NCBI RefSeq assembly: GCF_019049325.1
Contig: NZ_JAGMUO010000120.1
Location: 228,088 to 292,087 of the forward strand
DNA length: 64,000 nucleotides
Direction of reading: 5' to 3'
DNA from: Streptomyces sp. AC512_CC834
GTDB lineage: Bacteria > Actinomycetota > Actinomycetes > Streptomycetales > Streptomycetaceae
Each line of letters begins with the position of its first letter. Positions within the stretch are counted from its first letter, which is position 1. Below the pieces are notes generated by a model. It worked only from the letters and a program-made list of their open reading frames with translations. It searched no databases and was not told where the DNA came from. Position numbers and translations under genes: made by a program. Shown one piece after another: positions 16,878-25,302 of the stretch.

Positions 16878-18494
16878 TCACACCGAGACACGGGACTCCA
16901 CCGCGTCCCGAGGCGCGGGCACCGCCACCGCATCCCCCTCCCCCTCCCCCTCGCACTGCATCACCCGCGGCAACCGCAACGCCATCACCGCCCCCAACAA
17001 CAACAACCCCGCGCTCACCACCAACGTCACATGCAGCCCATGCACAAACGCGTCCGCCGCAGCCCGCCGCAGCGCACCCCCCGCAGGCCCCCCAAGCTGC
17101 GCAGCAACCTCGTACGCCTCCCCCAGCGAATGCCCCGCGGCCGCCGACGCCGAAGTCGGCACCCCGGGCACACCTCCCGCCACCCCCGGCGTGTACGCCG
17201 CGTTCATGACGCTGCCCAGCAGCGCGATCCCGATCCCGGCGCCAAGCTGGTACGAGGTCTCACCGATCGCCGCCGCCCCGCCGGACTGCTCCTGCGGCAC
17301 CTCGCTCAGCATCGACTCGTACGCCCCGAACAACGTCGTCTCCAGACCGAAGCCGAGCAGGACGAAGCCGGAGAGCAGCAGCGCGCAGTTGTCGGTGCGG
17401 CCCATCGCCGTGAGGAGCAGCACCGCGAAGGCCGTCAGGCAGAAACCGACGCACACCATCGTCCGCGGCCCGAAGCGCCGCAGCATCCGTGCTCCCGCCA
17501 GCCCCGCCGCCATCGCCGCGAAGGTCAGCGGCAGCAGCCGCAGCCCGGTCTGGAGCGGGGACAGCCCGAGCACCAGTTGCAGGTACTGCGCCGCGATCAG
17601 TTCCAGACCCACCAGCGCCAGCATCGCCAGCACGATGCACCCCACCGACGTGCTGAACGCCGGCCGCCGGAACATCCGCAGGTCCACCAGCGGATACGTA
17701 CGCCGCCGCTGCCGCCGTACGAAGCCGGTCAGCAGGGCCGCGCCCACCACCAGCGGCAGCACGGTGAACACGCTCGCCACCGGCTCACCGCCGCCCAGCC
17801 GCTTCACGCCCAGGACCACCCCGAACAGACCGGCCGCCGCCATCAGCGCGCCCACCACGTCCCAGGGCCCGCGTCCGTCGCCCTTCGACTCCGGCAGCAG
17901 CAGCCGCCCCACCGGCAGGCTGACCAGCATCAGCGGGATGTTGACGAGGAAGACCGAGCCCCACCAGAAGTGCTCGAGCAGGAAGCCGCCGAGCAGCGGA
18001 CCGACCGCCGCGCCGACCGCGGCCACGGCGCTCCAGATGCCGATGGCCAGCGCCCGCTCCCGCCGGTCGGGGAAGACCTGCCGCAGGATCGACAGGGTCG
18101 CCGGCATGATCATGGCGCCGCCGACGCCGAGCAGCGCGCGGGCCGCGATCAGTACCTGGGCGTTGTCGGCGAGGGCCGCGAGCGCGGAGGCGACGCCGAA
18201 GAGGGCGTAGCCGAGCAGGAGGACCCGTCTGCGGCCCACCCGGTCGCCCAGGGTGCCGAAGAGGATCAGCAGCGAGGCGCAGACGAGCGGATAGACGTCG
18301 ACGATCCAGAGCAGTTCGATCGCGCCGGGCCTGAGGTCCTCGGTGACGGCGGGGACCGCCACGTGCAGCACGGTCGCGTCGACGGCGACGAGCAGCAGGC
18401 TGACGCAGAGGACGACCAGCACGACCCAGCGGTTGGCACCGGCCCCGGCCGCCCGACGGCGCAGCGCTGCGGCAGCCGTGGTCGTCCCGGACAT
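16878..18494 (-). CDS. DHA2-family (14-TM) MFS drug exporter
   Basis: A 538-residue major facilitator protein with about 14 hydrophobic segments, the DHA2 size. Motif A appears as GTLGDRVGRRRVLL after TM2. The antiporter motif C region is near GPLLGGFLLEHFWWGSVFLVN. The C-terminal tail is hydrophilic and contains EGEGEG. ATG at 18494 has GGAGGT 9 nt upstream. These proteins export drugs or metabolites using the proton gradient, and the substrate is unknown. Its 3' end lies 8 bp from the inverted-repeat region. The 256 bp to the divergent mannosyltransferase gene hold the promoters of both. Confidence 0.88.
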   Translation of the reverse strand: MSGTTTAAAALRRRAAGAGANRWVVLVVLCVSLLLVAVDATVLHVAVPAVTEDLRPGAIELLWIVDVYPLVCASLLILFGTLGDRVGRRRVLLLGYALFGVASALAALADNAQVLIAARALLGVGGAMIMPATLSILRQVFPDRRERALAIGIWSAVAAVGAAVGPLLGGFLLEHFWWGSVFLVNIPLMLVSLPVGRLLLPESKGDGRGPWDVVGALMAAAGLFGVVLGVKRLGGGEPVASVFTVLPLVVGAALLTGFVRRQRRRTYPLVDLRMFRRPAFSTSVGCIVLAMLALVGLELIAAQYLQLVLGLSPLQTGLRLLPLTFAAMAAGLAGARMLRRFGPRTMVCVGFCLTAFAVLLLTAMGRTDNCALLLSGFVLLGFGLETTLFGAYESMLSEVPQEQSGGAAAIGETSYQLGAGIGIALLGSVMNAAYTPGVAGGVPGVPTSASAAAGHSLGEAYEVAAQLGGPAGGALRRAAADAFVHGLHVTLVVSAGLLLLGAVMALRLPRVMQCEGEGEGDAVAVPAPRDAVESRVSV

Positions 18495-18750
18495 GTACGT
18501 ACCTCCAAGATGTTCCCTCGCGTCCGGCGGGCCGTGGGGTGGGGACTCCCCTGGGGCTCGGCCGGAGAGGAGCGGGGGCTCCGGGCCGTGCAACGGAACG
18601 CGAGTGACTCGCCAGAGTACGCGAGACCGTGCATCGCACACGTGGCGGGGCTCACACATCCCGCGTCGCCCGTGTGGCGTGCGCCACCGCGTCCGCGGCC
18701 CCGCCCGCCCCGGTCGGGGCCGCGGACGGGCCCGGCAGATAATCGAGCCC

Positions 18751-19956
18751 GTGACCGATCTTGAAACGCGCACCGCGGGCCGCCCCGGCGCCTCAGGTCT
18801 GCCCGGTGCCCTGCGCCGGGCAGCGCCCGCGCTCCTCGGGTACGCGGCCGTACGCGCCCTGGGCCTGCTCGCCCTGGCCCTGTGGAGCGCCGCGCGCGAC
18901 AAGAGCGCGTACACGCTGCTGACGGCCCGCTGGGACTCCCTCTGGTACACCAGGGTCGCCGAGCTGGGCTACGGCTACGAGGTGCGGCTACCGAACGGCG
19001 ACGTGCACTCCAACCTGGCGTTCTTCCCGCTGCTGCCCTGGCTGGAGCGGCTCGGGGCGGCGGTGACACCCCTGTCGTACGCCGACGCCGGGTTCGTCGT
19101 GAGCCTGCTCGCGTCGCTCGCCGCGGCCTGGGGGATCTTCGCGGTGGCGGAGCACGTGTACGGCCGCCGCGCGGGCGTGTGCGCGGTGCTGCTGTGGGCC
19201 GTACTGCCGGTCGGGGTCGTGCAGTCGATGGCGTACAGCGAGTCCCTGTTCACGGCGCTGGCCGCCTGGTCCCTGTACGCGGTGCTGACCGGGCGCTGGG
19301 TGACGGCGGGGGTGCTGGCCTCGCTGGCCGGGCTGACCCGCCCGGTGGGGCTCGCGGTGGCGGCGGCGGTGTGGGTGGCCGCGCTCACGGCATACGCGCG
19401 AAGCCGGGGGGACGCCGTCGCGGACGGCACCCAGGGCCCGGCGCGCGCCCCCGGTGACGGCGCGCGGCGCGTGCTCGGCATGCTGCTCGCGCCCCTGGGC
19501 GCCGCCGGTTACGTGCTGTGGGTCGGCCACCGCACCGGCAAGGGCCCGCTCGGCTATCTCGACGTCCAGGCCGGCTGGCGCAACGGCTTCGACGGGGGCG
19601 TGGCCTTCGCCCGTTTCGTCGCGGAGAAGTTCACGTCGTTCCCGGCGGCCCTGGCCGGTGTGGGGCTGGTCGTCGGCGTCGCGCTGCTGGTCTGGCTGTA
19701 CGTGGTGGGCGTACGACAGCGCCAGCCGCTCGCGCTGCTGGTGTACACGGGGATCGTCGTCGCCCTCGCCCTGTGCGCGTCGAGCTACTTCGGTTCCAAG
19801 CCCCGGCTGCTGCTGCCCGCCTTCCCGCTGCTGCTGCCCCTCGCCCTGGCCCTCGCCCGGCTGCGTACCTCCAGGTCGGCGCTGGTCGTGGCCGGGGTCG
19901 CGGTGGCGTCGGCCGTCTACGGGGCGTTCTGGCTGAACGGCTCCGGCCCGCCCTGA
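18751..19956 (+). CDS. PIG-V-like polyprenyl-linked mannosyltransferase
   Basis: A 401-residue membrane protein with about eight to ten hydrophobic segments and the conserved loop RWDSLWYTRVAELGYGYE (residues about 55-72) of the GPI-mannosyltransferase II (PIG-V) family. In actinomycetes such proteins use polyprenol-phosphate-mannose to add mannose to lipids or proteins outside the membrane. No close ribosome site is seen before GTG 18751. A -10-like AGATAA (18737-18742) 8 nt upstream hints at a leaderless transcript, which is only an inference. The acceptor is unknown. Confidence 0.8.
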   Translation: MTDLETRTAGRPGASGLPGALRRAAPALLGYAAVRALGLLALALWSAARDKSAYTLLTARWDSLWYTRVAELGYGYEVRLPNGDVHSNLAFFPLLPWLERLGAAVTPLSYADAGFVVSLLASLAAAWGIFAVAEHVYGRRAGVCAVLLWAVLPVGVVQSMAYSESLFTALAAWSLYAVLTGRWVTAGVLASLAGLTRPVGLAVAAAVWVAALTAYARSRGDAVADGTQGPARAPGDGARRVLGMLLAPLGAAGYVLWVGHRTGKGPLGYLDVQAGWRNGFDGGVAFARFVAEKFTSFPAALAGVGLVVGVALLVWLYVVGVRQRQPLALLVYTGIVVALALCASSYFGSKPRLLLPAFPLLLPLALALARLRTSRSALVVAGVAVASAVYGAFWLNGSGPP

Positions 19957-20207
19957 CCGACCCCTGATGATCTCTGCTGACCTCTCATGGCCAGTGGGAC
20001 AATTCCGGACCAGCATTCGGTGAACGCATTGATAAGGACGATAAAACCGCCGACCGGGCAGATCAAAGGAATTGAAGTCCGCGGTGGTCCTGGATTGCCG
20101 ATTACCCGGAAATAGATCGCCGCCTGAGAGGAATCCCACATCACATCGTCATCACAAAGCCGTTGATTCGGCCGGGATCACTCCTCACTCGCTGTAACGT
20201 CGATTGG

Positions 20208-21224
20208 GTGCGTACCGAACGGAAGCTCACCCGTCTGGACCGGGTGTTCGCGAGACTGGACCGGGAGCCGGAACGACCGGCGCTCCTGTACGTGCCGGAT
20301 ATGAGCCGGCACCGGTTCGCGCTGTTCGCCGGAACCCTCGCGTTCTACATCGCGATCGTGTGGGCCGTGGTGATCACCTCGTGGCTGGTCCGGCTCGACT
20401 GGCAGGTCATGTTCTTCCGGCCCTACCAGCAGTGGCCGGAGATCCACGCGTTCGTCGACTACTACGTGGTGCTCGGCCAGCGCGGCCCCACCGCCGTGAT
20501 GGTCGCGGCCTGGCTCGGCTGGCGATCATGGCGCCAGCACACCCTGCGCCCCCTGCTGGCGCTCGGCGTCTCACTGCTCCTGCTGAACGTCACGGTCGGC
20601 GCCGCCAAGTACGGCATGGGCCGGCTCGGTCCGCACTACGCGACCACGATCGGCGCCAACGAGATGTGGCTCGGCGGCGATATATTTCCGAGCGGTCACA
20701 CCGCGAACGCCGTCGTGACCTGGGGCATTCTCGCCTACCTGGCCTCGACGCCCAGAGCCCGGCGCTGGCTGTCCGCGGTGTCCGCGGTCACCTCGCTCGG
20801 CGTGGGCATGTCCACCGTCTACCTCGGTACGCACTGGCTGAGCGACGTGCTCCTCGGCTGGGCGGCGGGGCTGCTGATCCTGCTGGCGCTGCCCTGGTGC
20901 GAACCGCTGATCACCCGTGCCGAGACGTTGATCCTCGGTCTGCGCGACCGCTGGTACACCCCGCGCGGCCGCGCGGGGGAGCCGAAACGGCCGGTCGGCC
21001 CGCCCGTGGTCCTCACCCCGCCCGGCTCCGGCCAGGAGGACGCGCCCACCCGCGAGCCGGTCGCCGCGCCCCACACCCGGGCCCCGGCATACCTGGCTCC
21101 GGGCCCGCACAACACCCGCTCGGACCGTACGCCGGTGACCCCGGCCGGCAGCCGCCGGCCGCCGCACTCCGACCGCCACCCGCGCAACACGGCCCCGGCC
21201 GCACGCCCGCTGTCGGGCGGCTGA
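20208..21224 (+). CDS. PAP2-family membrane phosphatase
   Basis: A 338-residue type 2 phosphatidic acid phosphatase. The three active-site motifs are visible: KYGMGRLGP, FPSGHTAN and STVYLGTHWLSDVLLGW. About five or six membrane segments surround them. The last 90 residues are a Pro/Arg-rich hydrophilic tail of unknown role. GTG at 20208 is preferred because homologues begin near VRTERKL. TAACGT at 20195-20200 lies 7 nt upstream, in -10 position for a leaderless message, while an earlier TTG at 20163 has no ribosome site. Likely substrates are phosphatidate or polyprenyl diphosphates. Confidence 0.85.
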   Translation: MRTERKLTRLDRVFARLDREPERPALLYVPDMSRHRFALFAGTLAFYIAIVWAVVITSWLVRLDWQVMFFRPYQQWPEIHAFVDYYVVLGQRGPTAVMVAAWLGWRSWRQHTLRPLLALGVSLLLLNVTVGAAKYGMGRLGPHYATTIGANEMWLGGDIFPSGHTANAVVTWGILAYLASTPRARRWLSAVSAVTSLGVGMSTVYLGTHWLSDVLLGWAAGLLILLALPWCEPLITRAETLILGLRDRWYTPRGRAGEPKRPVGPPVVLTPPGSGQEDAPTREPVAAPHTRAPAYLAPGPHNTRSDRTPVTPAGSRRPPHSDRHPRNTAPAARPLSGG

Positions 21225-21231
21225 GCGCGCC

Positions 21232-21447
21232 TCAGCCCTTCCAGGCCCGGGACACCCGACCGTCCTTCACCTCGAAGTTGAGGCGGCCCACGCGGTACTC
21301 CATGGTGATGACCGTGCCCGGTGCCAGTGACCGCACCGTCGACCAGCCCCGCTCGCGCGCCCGCCGCTCGGCCGCGTCGGAATCGAGGCCGACGTAGGTG
21401 TCCGGACTGTCCTGGGGCTCGGCCGGGGGTGTCGGAATCGGTGCCAT
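21232..21447 (-). CDS. Small I78-type peptidase inhibitor-like protein
   Basis: A 71-residue protein with the features of peptidase inhibitor family I78: a Pro-rich start, then AAERRARERGWSTVRSL, and a C-terminal GRLNFEVKDGRVSRAW. Members inhibit serine proteases, and two secreted streptogrisins are encoded about 9-14 kb away, though a link is not shown. No signal peptide is present, so it may act inside the cell or be unrelated to those proteases. It is convergent with the PAP2 gene with 7 bp between stops. Confidence 0.7.
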   Translation of the reverse strand: MAPIPTPPAEPQDSPDTYVGLDSDAAERRARERGWSTVRSLAPGTVITMEYRVGRLNFEVKDGRVSRAWKG

Positions 21448-21763
21448 GCCGCCACGCTATGCCCTGCTCATGGAGCGGGGAAGCCCAGGCCGGTAAGACG
21501 GGTCACGGATGCGCCTACGGTCACATTTCTGTCACAGGATCATGATGCGCGTTCTGCTGGAACTCCCTCACCCGGACGGGCGGTTTTGTACGCCTTCAGC
21601 GGGCCTGTGAGGTGAATTGCCGCGTGTCGTGTTGCGCCGTCGAATAAGCGGACGGGAAAGGCGTTCGACGCGACCCGGCGACGCCCCGCATTTCACACCC
21701 GAACACCCCCGAACACCTCCGAACGGACTTGCGGACGACCGGGCGAACGGACGCGTGGACCGC
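21448..21763. other. 316-bp intergenic stretch
   Basis: No supportable gene. It holds the promoter of the I78-type gene (read leftwards) and the 3' flank of the WYL regulator gene. Short direct repeats such as CGAACACCCCCGAACACC (about 21700-21717) are present. I see no strong hairpin. Confidence 0.5.
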
Positions 21764-22762
21764 TTACACGGATCGAACATCGGACACCCGAAACCCGTCG
21801 CCCGGGTCCAGGGCACGGGTGAGCCGGTCGCGCGCCGTCCGGATCGCCTCCGTCAGCTCCGCCGGCTCGAGCACCTCGAAGTCGAAGCCGGTCAACATCA
21901 CGTGCACCACCATGATGTCCAGGCTCCCCGCGCCGGTACGCAGGAGGCAGCGGTCCGGGCCCTCCGCCTCCAGCACCCCCGCGGAGGGCGAGATCCGCTC
22001 CGCCGCCTCCTCCAGGGGCACCAGCAGCCGGACGACCGCGTGCGTGGCGTACGCGCGCGTGGAGACCCCCTCGGAGACGTAGGCGGCCAGGTTTTCGGCG
22101 GGCGGCTCACGGGGGACGAAACGGGGCCCGTGCGGCGGCCTCGGCGTGACGCGGTCGACCCGGAAGGTGCGCCAGTCCGCCCGGTCCAGGTCGAAGGCGA
22201 CCAGGTACCAGCGGCGCTCGGAGCACACCAGCCGGTACGGCTCGACGGTGCGGCGGCTGTCGGTGCCGTCGTGGCCCCGGTACGCGAAGCGCAGCCGCTC
22301 GCCGTCCCGGCACAGGTGGGCCAGCTCGGTCAGGACGGCCGGGTCGACGGCGGATGGCTGCGGGCCGCGCAGCATCGGCACCGTGAAGGCGTTGAGGGCA
22401 CCCACCCGGCGGCGCAGCCGGTCCGGCAGCACCTGTTCCAGCTTGGCGAGGGCGCGTACGGAGGTCTCGCCGATGCCCTCGATGCCCTGGCCGGCGGCCG
22501 TGCGCAGCCCCACGGCGACGGCGACCGCCTCGTCGTCGTCCAGCAGCAGCGGCGGCAGTTCGGCGCCCGCGCCCAGTTGGTATCCGCCGCCGGTGCCGGG
22601 GCTGGCGTTGACCGGGTAGCCCAGCTCGCGCAGCCGGTCCACGTCCCGGCGCACGGTGCGCGGGGAGACACCGAGCCGGTCGGCCAGGTCGGTGCCGGAC
22701 CACTCGCGGTGGGCCTGGAGGAGGGAGAGCATGCGCAACAGTCGTGCCGAGGTCTCGAGCAT
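21764..22762 (-). CDS. WYL-domain transcriptional regulator
   Basis: A 332-residue DeoR-like regulator. An N-terminal helix-turn-helix (LADRLGVSPRTVRRDVDRLRELGY, about residues 26-49) is followed by a WYL domain with PYRLVCSERRWYLVAFDLDR near residues 195-215 and a WCX-type C-terminal part. WYL proteins sense ligands, including nucleic acids, and regulate metabolism, DNA repair or defence genes. The ATG at 22762 fits the family start. It lies 58 bp downstream of the 284-residue gene and may be co-transcribed with it. No target is evident. Confidence 0.88.
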   Translation of the reverse strand: MLETSARLLRMLSLLQAHREWSGTDLADRLGVSPRTVRRDVDRLRELGYPVNASPGTGGGYQLGAGAELPPLLLDDDEAVAVAVGLRTAAGQGIEGIGETSVRALAKLEQVLPDRLRRRVGALNAFTVPMLRGPQPSAVDPAVLTELAHLCRDGERLRFAYRGHDGTDSRRTVEPYRLVCSERRWYLVAFDLDRADWRTFRVDRVTPRPPHGPRFVPREPPAENLAAYVSEGVSTRAYATHAVVRLLVPLEEAAERISPSAGVLEAEGPDRCLLRTGAGSLDIMVVHVMLTGFDFEVLEPAELTEAIRTARDRLTRALDPGDGFRVSDVRSV

Positions 22763-22820
22763 GGCGCCGAGTGTGCCAGCGGTCGCGGACAGGTTCTGTC
22801 CGCCTTGGTTCTGTCCGCGG

Positions 22821-23675
22821 TCAGGATTCCAGTGGGGTGACGGCCAGCGACAGGTCGTTGTCCCGGGTGTAGAACGGCCCGGCCTCCACGACGCCGTGCG
22901 GGGTCCGCACCCGCGCGGGCGGATGGATGAAGACGGGGTGCTTGTCGGCGACGTCGTCCAGCAGCCGCGCCAGGCGCACCACGGGACCGGAGTCCCCGGC
23001 AGGCCGCAGCCACAGGTCCCAGACGCCCGGCGCCAGGGCGTCGTAGGGCACGGTGAAGCCGAACTCCGTCCGCTCGGCCACGACGTCCAGCCGGTGTACG
23101 CCGCCACCGCCGCCACCGCCGCCACCGTCGGCGCCGGGCCGGGCCCGCAACTCGGCATGGGCGCCGGGCACGAGCTGTGTGCCGTACACCCGCCCGCGCA
23201 CGGTCAGGCCGCCGTCCGCCGGACTGAGGTCCACCGTCTCCGCGTGCGGGGCGCGCAGCCAACTGCGGACGGTGAGGTTGCCCTGCCGGGTGGCGTACGG
23301 GATGCGGACGGCGACATGGCCGAGCAGCCCGCTGGGGGTGCGCTCGGCGAGGGAGCGCAGATCGGTGACGCCGGGCACCAGGCGCCGCGGCTCGCCCCCG
23401 GACACCCGGGCGTAGGCGTCCCAGCGGCCCTCGGGCAGGGACACGCTGCTGGGCAGCGCGGCACGCAGCCGCCCCTTGGCCGCCGGGGCCAGCGGCAGGC
23501 TGACCGACTCGTCGACGGCACCGGCGTCATCGGCGTCATCGGCGTCGCGGCGGCGGAGGATGAGCAGGGCTGCCCCGGTGTTTCCGCGCGCGGCGACGTC
23601 GAAGGTCAGGCCGCCCGCGGAGTCGCCGATGCAGTCGGCGCGCAGCGGGGCGGCCGGTGGGGCCGTCGGCGTCAT
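22821..23675 (-). CDS. Unknown protein with beta-sandwich-like repeats
   Basis: A 284-residue protein I do not recognise. It is rich in Val/Arg/Asp with alternating hydrophobic patterns in three blocks (about 1-95, 100-180, 190-284), which suggests beta-sandwich domains. A run of nine glycines near residue 190 probably links two of them and comes from a GCC/GGC run at 23101-23129, a place open to replication slippage. No signal peptide or membrane segment is seen. Some actinobacterial glycosyltransferase-associated proteins have similar composition, but I make no functional claim. It is upstream of the WYL regulator on the same strand. Confidence 0.6.
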   Translation of the reverse strand: MTPTAPPAAPLRADCIGDSAGGLTFDVAARGNTGAALLILRRRDADDADDAGAVDESVSLPLAPAAKGRLRAALPSSVSLPEGRWDAYARVSGGEPRRLVPGVTDLRSLAERTPSGLLGHVAVRIPYATRQGNLTVRSWLRAPHAETVDLSPADGGLTVRGRVYGTQLVPGAHAELRARPGADGGGGGGGGGVHRLDVVAERTEFGFTVPYDALAPGVWDLWLRPAGDSGPVVRLARLLDDVADKHPVFIHPPARVRTPHGVVEAGPFYTRDNDLSLAVTPLES

Positions 23676-24073
23676 GCGGTGCGGTTCCTCCCTGACTCTT
23701 CCCGTCGTCCGGTTAGACCCGGAACCCCGCCTTCTGGTTGTCCGTGTCCGATTGCGATGTGGTCACGACCGGAGGACGGCCCTTTCCGGCCACCCGGTTA
23801 ATTCACTGATTTCCTGATTTGTCGACTCTCGGGCGGGACGGCCGCGGACTGTCTCATCGACCCAACCCCGTTATACGGCACGGCACTTGGGTGTGTTGCG
23901 GCGATCACCGCCGGCAGACGCCCGCACGCCGCGCACGGTTCGATTCCGTTGGCCATGGGGCGTGACTCCCGCCACAGATCACCCGTTGTCTTTGCATGAG
24001 CCGGGGACCCGCCCGGACCACGGCCCGGGAGCCACCCGGTCCGGTCACGCACCGCATCCCGAGGGAGCCACCC
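23676..24073. other. 398-bp divergent intergenic region
   Basis: It lies between the divergent 284- and 265-residue genes and must hold both promoters. I see no gene. A GGTTCGATTCC string at about 23936-23946 looks like a tRNA T-arm but lacks a matching acceptor and D-arm. No clear operator is visible. Confidence 0.5.
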
Positions 24074-24871
24074 GTGCCGCGCATGCTCGACGTCAGCGAC
24101 GACGTACGCGCCGAGATCGGCGACGAAGAAGCCGACCGCCTGCTCGCCGGGGAGTCCGCCCCGGGCAGCTACGACTGCACGTCCTGCCGCACCCCGGGCG
24201 ACTGTGAGCAGGAGCGCACCAGCACCGTCCTCTTCATCGGGGACGAGACCGCCGTGCTCGCCTTCGCCCACTCCGGCTGTCTGCCCTCGCAGGTCGTCAA
24301 GGTCACCGAGGAGCAGCTCCAGGGGGCCGTGCGGTCCATCAGCGCCGACCAGGACCGCCCGGAGTCCGCGCCGGCCGCGCCCGAGCAGGCCGCGTCCGAG
24401 CAGGCCGTGCTGGGTGTGACCAGCGGACTGATCCTGATCGCCGGGGAGCTGCACCCGGCCCTCGTGGTGGAGCCGACCGCGCCCATCGCGCGGCCCGGCA
24501 CCGCCGGGGCCGGCGACGACTTCCTGCCGCTCCTGATCGAGCAGGGCTTCATGCCGGTCACCGAGCTGTCGTCCGCGCCCGCCGTGCTGCACGGCTGGTC
24601 GGTCCTGCTCGCGACGGGCCAGCTGCACGCGGTGCTCCAGCCCGGGACGAACGGCGGCCGGCCGGTCGCCTGGTGGCAGGCACACCAGCCGCTCCAGGTC
24701 ACCGAGGGCTGGCGCACGGCGGCCAACAAGCACCAGCAGGTGCTGATGTTCGCGGCGCCCGTCGGGTCGATCGGCCGGCAGCCGCGCGAGGACCTGCTGC
24801 GGGACGCGCTGGACAAGGCGGCGGCGAACGGGCAGCTCGTCGCGGCGGCGCTGCCGCTGGCGGGGACCTGA
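24074..24871 (+). CDS. Unknown protein with an N-terminal Cys cluster
   Basis: A 265-residue protein. GTG at 24074 is chosen because GAGGGA (24061-24066) lies 7 nt before it; the longer frame from 23996 has no such site. Near residue 33 a cysteine cluster (YDCTSCRTPGDC) could bind zinc or an Fe-S cluster. The rest is a mixed alpha/beta domain of about 200 residues without motifs known to me. It is well expressed by codon use and sits upstream of a 97-residue gene on the same strand. Function unknown. Confidence 0.6.
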   Translation: MPRMLDVSDDVRAEIGDEEADRLLAGESAPGSYDCTSCRTPGDCEQERTSTVLFIGDETAVLAFAHSGCLPSQVVKVTEEQLQGAVRSISADQDRPESAPAAPEQAASEQAVLGVTSGLILIAGELHPALVVEPTAPIARPGTAGAGDDFLPLLIEQGFMPVTELSSAPAVLHGWSVLLATGQLHAVLQPGTNGGRPVAWWQAHQPLQVTEGWRTAANKHQQVLMFAAPVGSIGRQPREDLLRDALDKAAANGQLVAAALPLAGT

Positions 24872-24944
24872 GCCCGCTCACACGCCTGCCGGACGGCTGC
24901 CACCTGGGCCGCATCCCTTCCAGCGCGGGGTCGTTTGGACATAC

Positions 24945-25238
24945 GTGTACGCATACGACGCCTTCCACCGCCACGGCGGCCCCTCGGCCACTCCGATCTA
25001 CGACGCGCTCTACGCCGAGTACGTCCGGTCCTTCCGATCGCTGCCGGGCGATCGCAGCGGTGAGGAGGAGCTGGGATTCACGGCCTTCAGGAGCATCCCG
25101 CGCAGCAGAGGCGCCTACAGCGCCTACAGCGCGGGGGCCCAGAGCGCCCGCGTCGGCCAGCAGTCGGTGTGGCAGCGCGTCGGCGGCACGCACCACGTCC
25201 CGGCCGCGCTGCCACCGGCCCCGCACGCAGGGGGCTGA
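24945..25238 (+). CDS. Small conserved Streptomyces-type hypothetical protein
   Basis: A 97-residue protein with the N-terminal block GGPSATPIYDALYAEYVRSF and then GEEELGFTAF, a pattern I have seen in small Streptomyces proteins of unknown function. The C-terminal third is rich in Ala, Gly and Pro. GTG at 24945 has no ribosome site and may be leaderless. It is followed directly by a long bidirectional terminator. No function can be given. Confidence 0.6.
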   Translation: MYAYDAFHRHGGPSATPIYDALYAEYVRSFRSLPGDRSGEEELGFTAFRSIPRSRGAYSAYSAGAQSARVGQQSVWQRVGGTHHVPAALPPAPHAGG

Positions 25239-25244
25239 CCGCCT

Positions 25245-25298
25245 CCCGACAGTGAGAGAGGGCGACCCCGGCCGGGGTCGCCCTCTCTCACTGTCGGG
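25245..25298. terminator. 54-bp perfect palindrome, bidirectional terminator
   Basis: The sequence 25245-25298 is a perfect inverted repeat with 27-bp arms and no loop. It lies between the stop codon of the 97-residue gene and the stop codon of der, which are convergent, and so ends both transcripts. Confidence 0.92.
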
Positions 25299-25302
25299 GG
25301 TC

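Noticed and set aside
23930..23955. tRNA-like T-arm string GGTTCGATTCC
   Set aside because: No matching acceptor stem, D-arm or anticodon arm can be built upstream, and the T-stem has a mismatch. It is probably chance.
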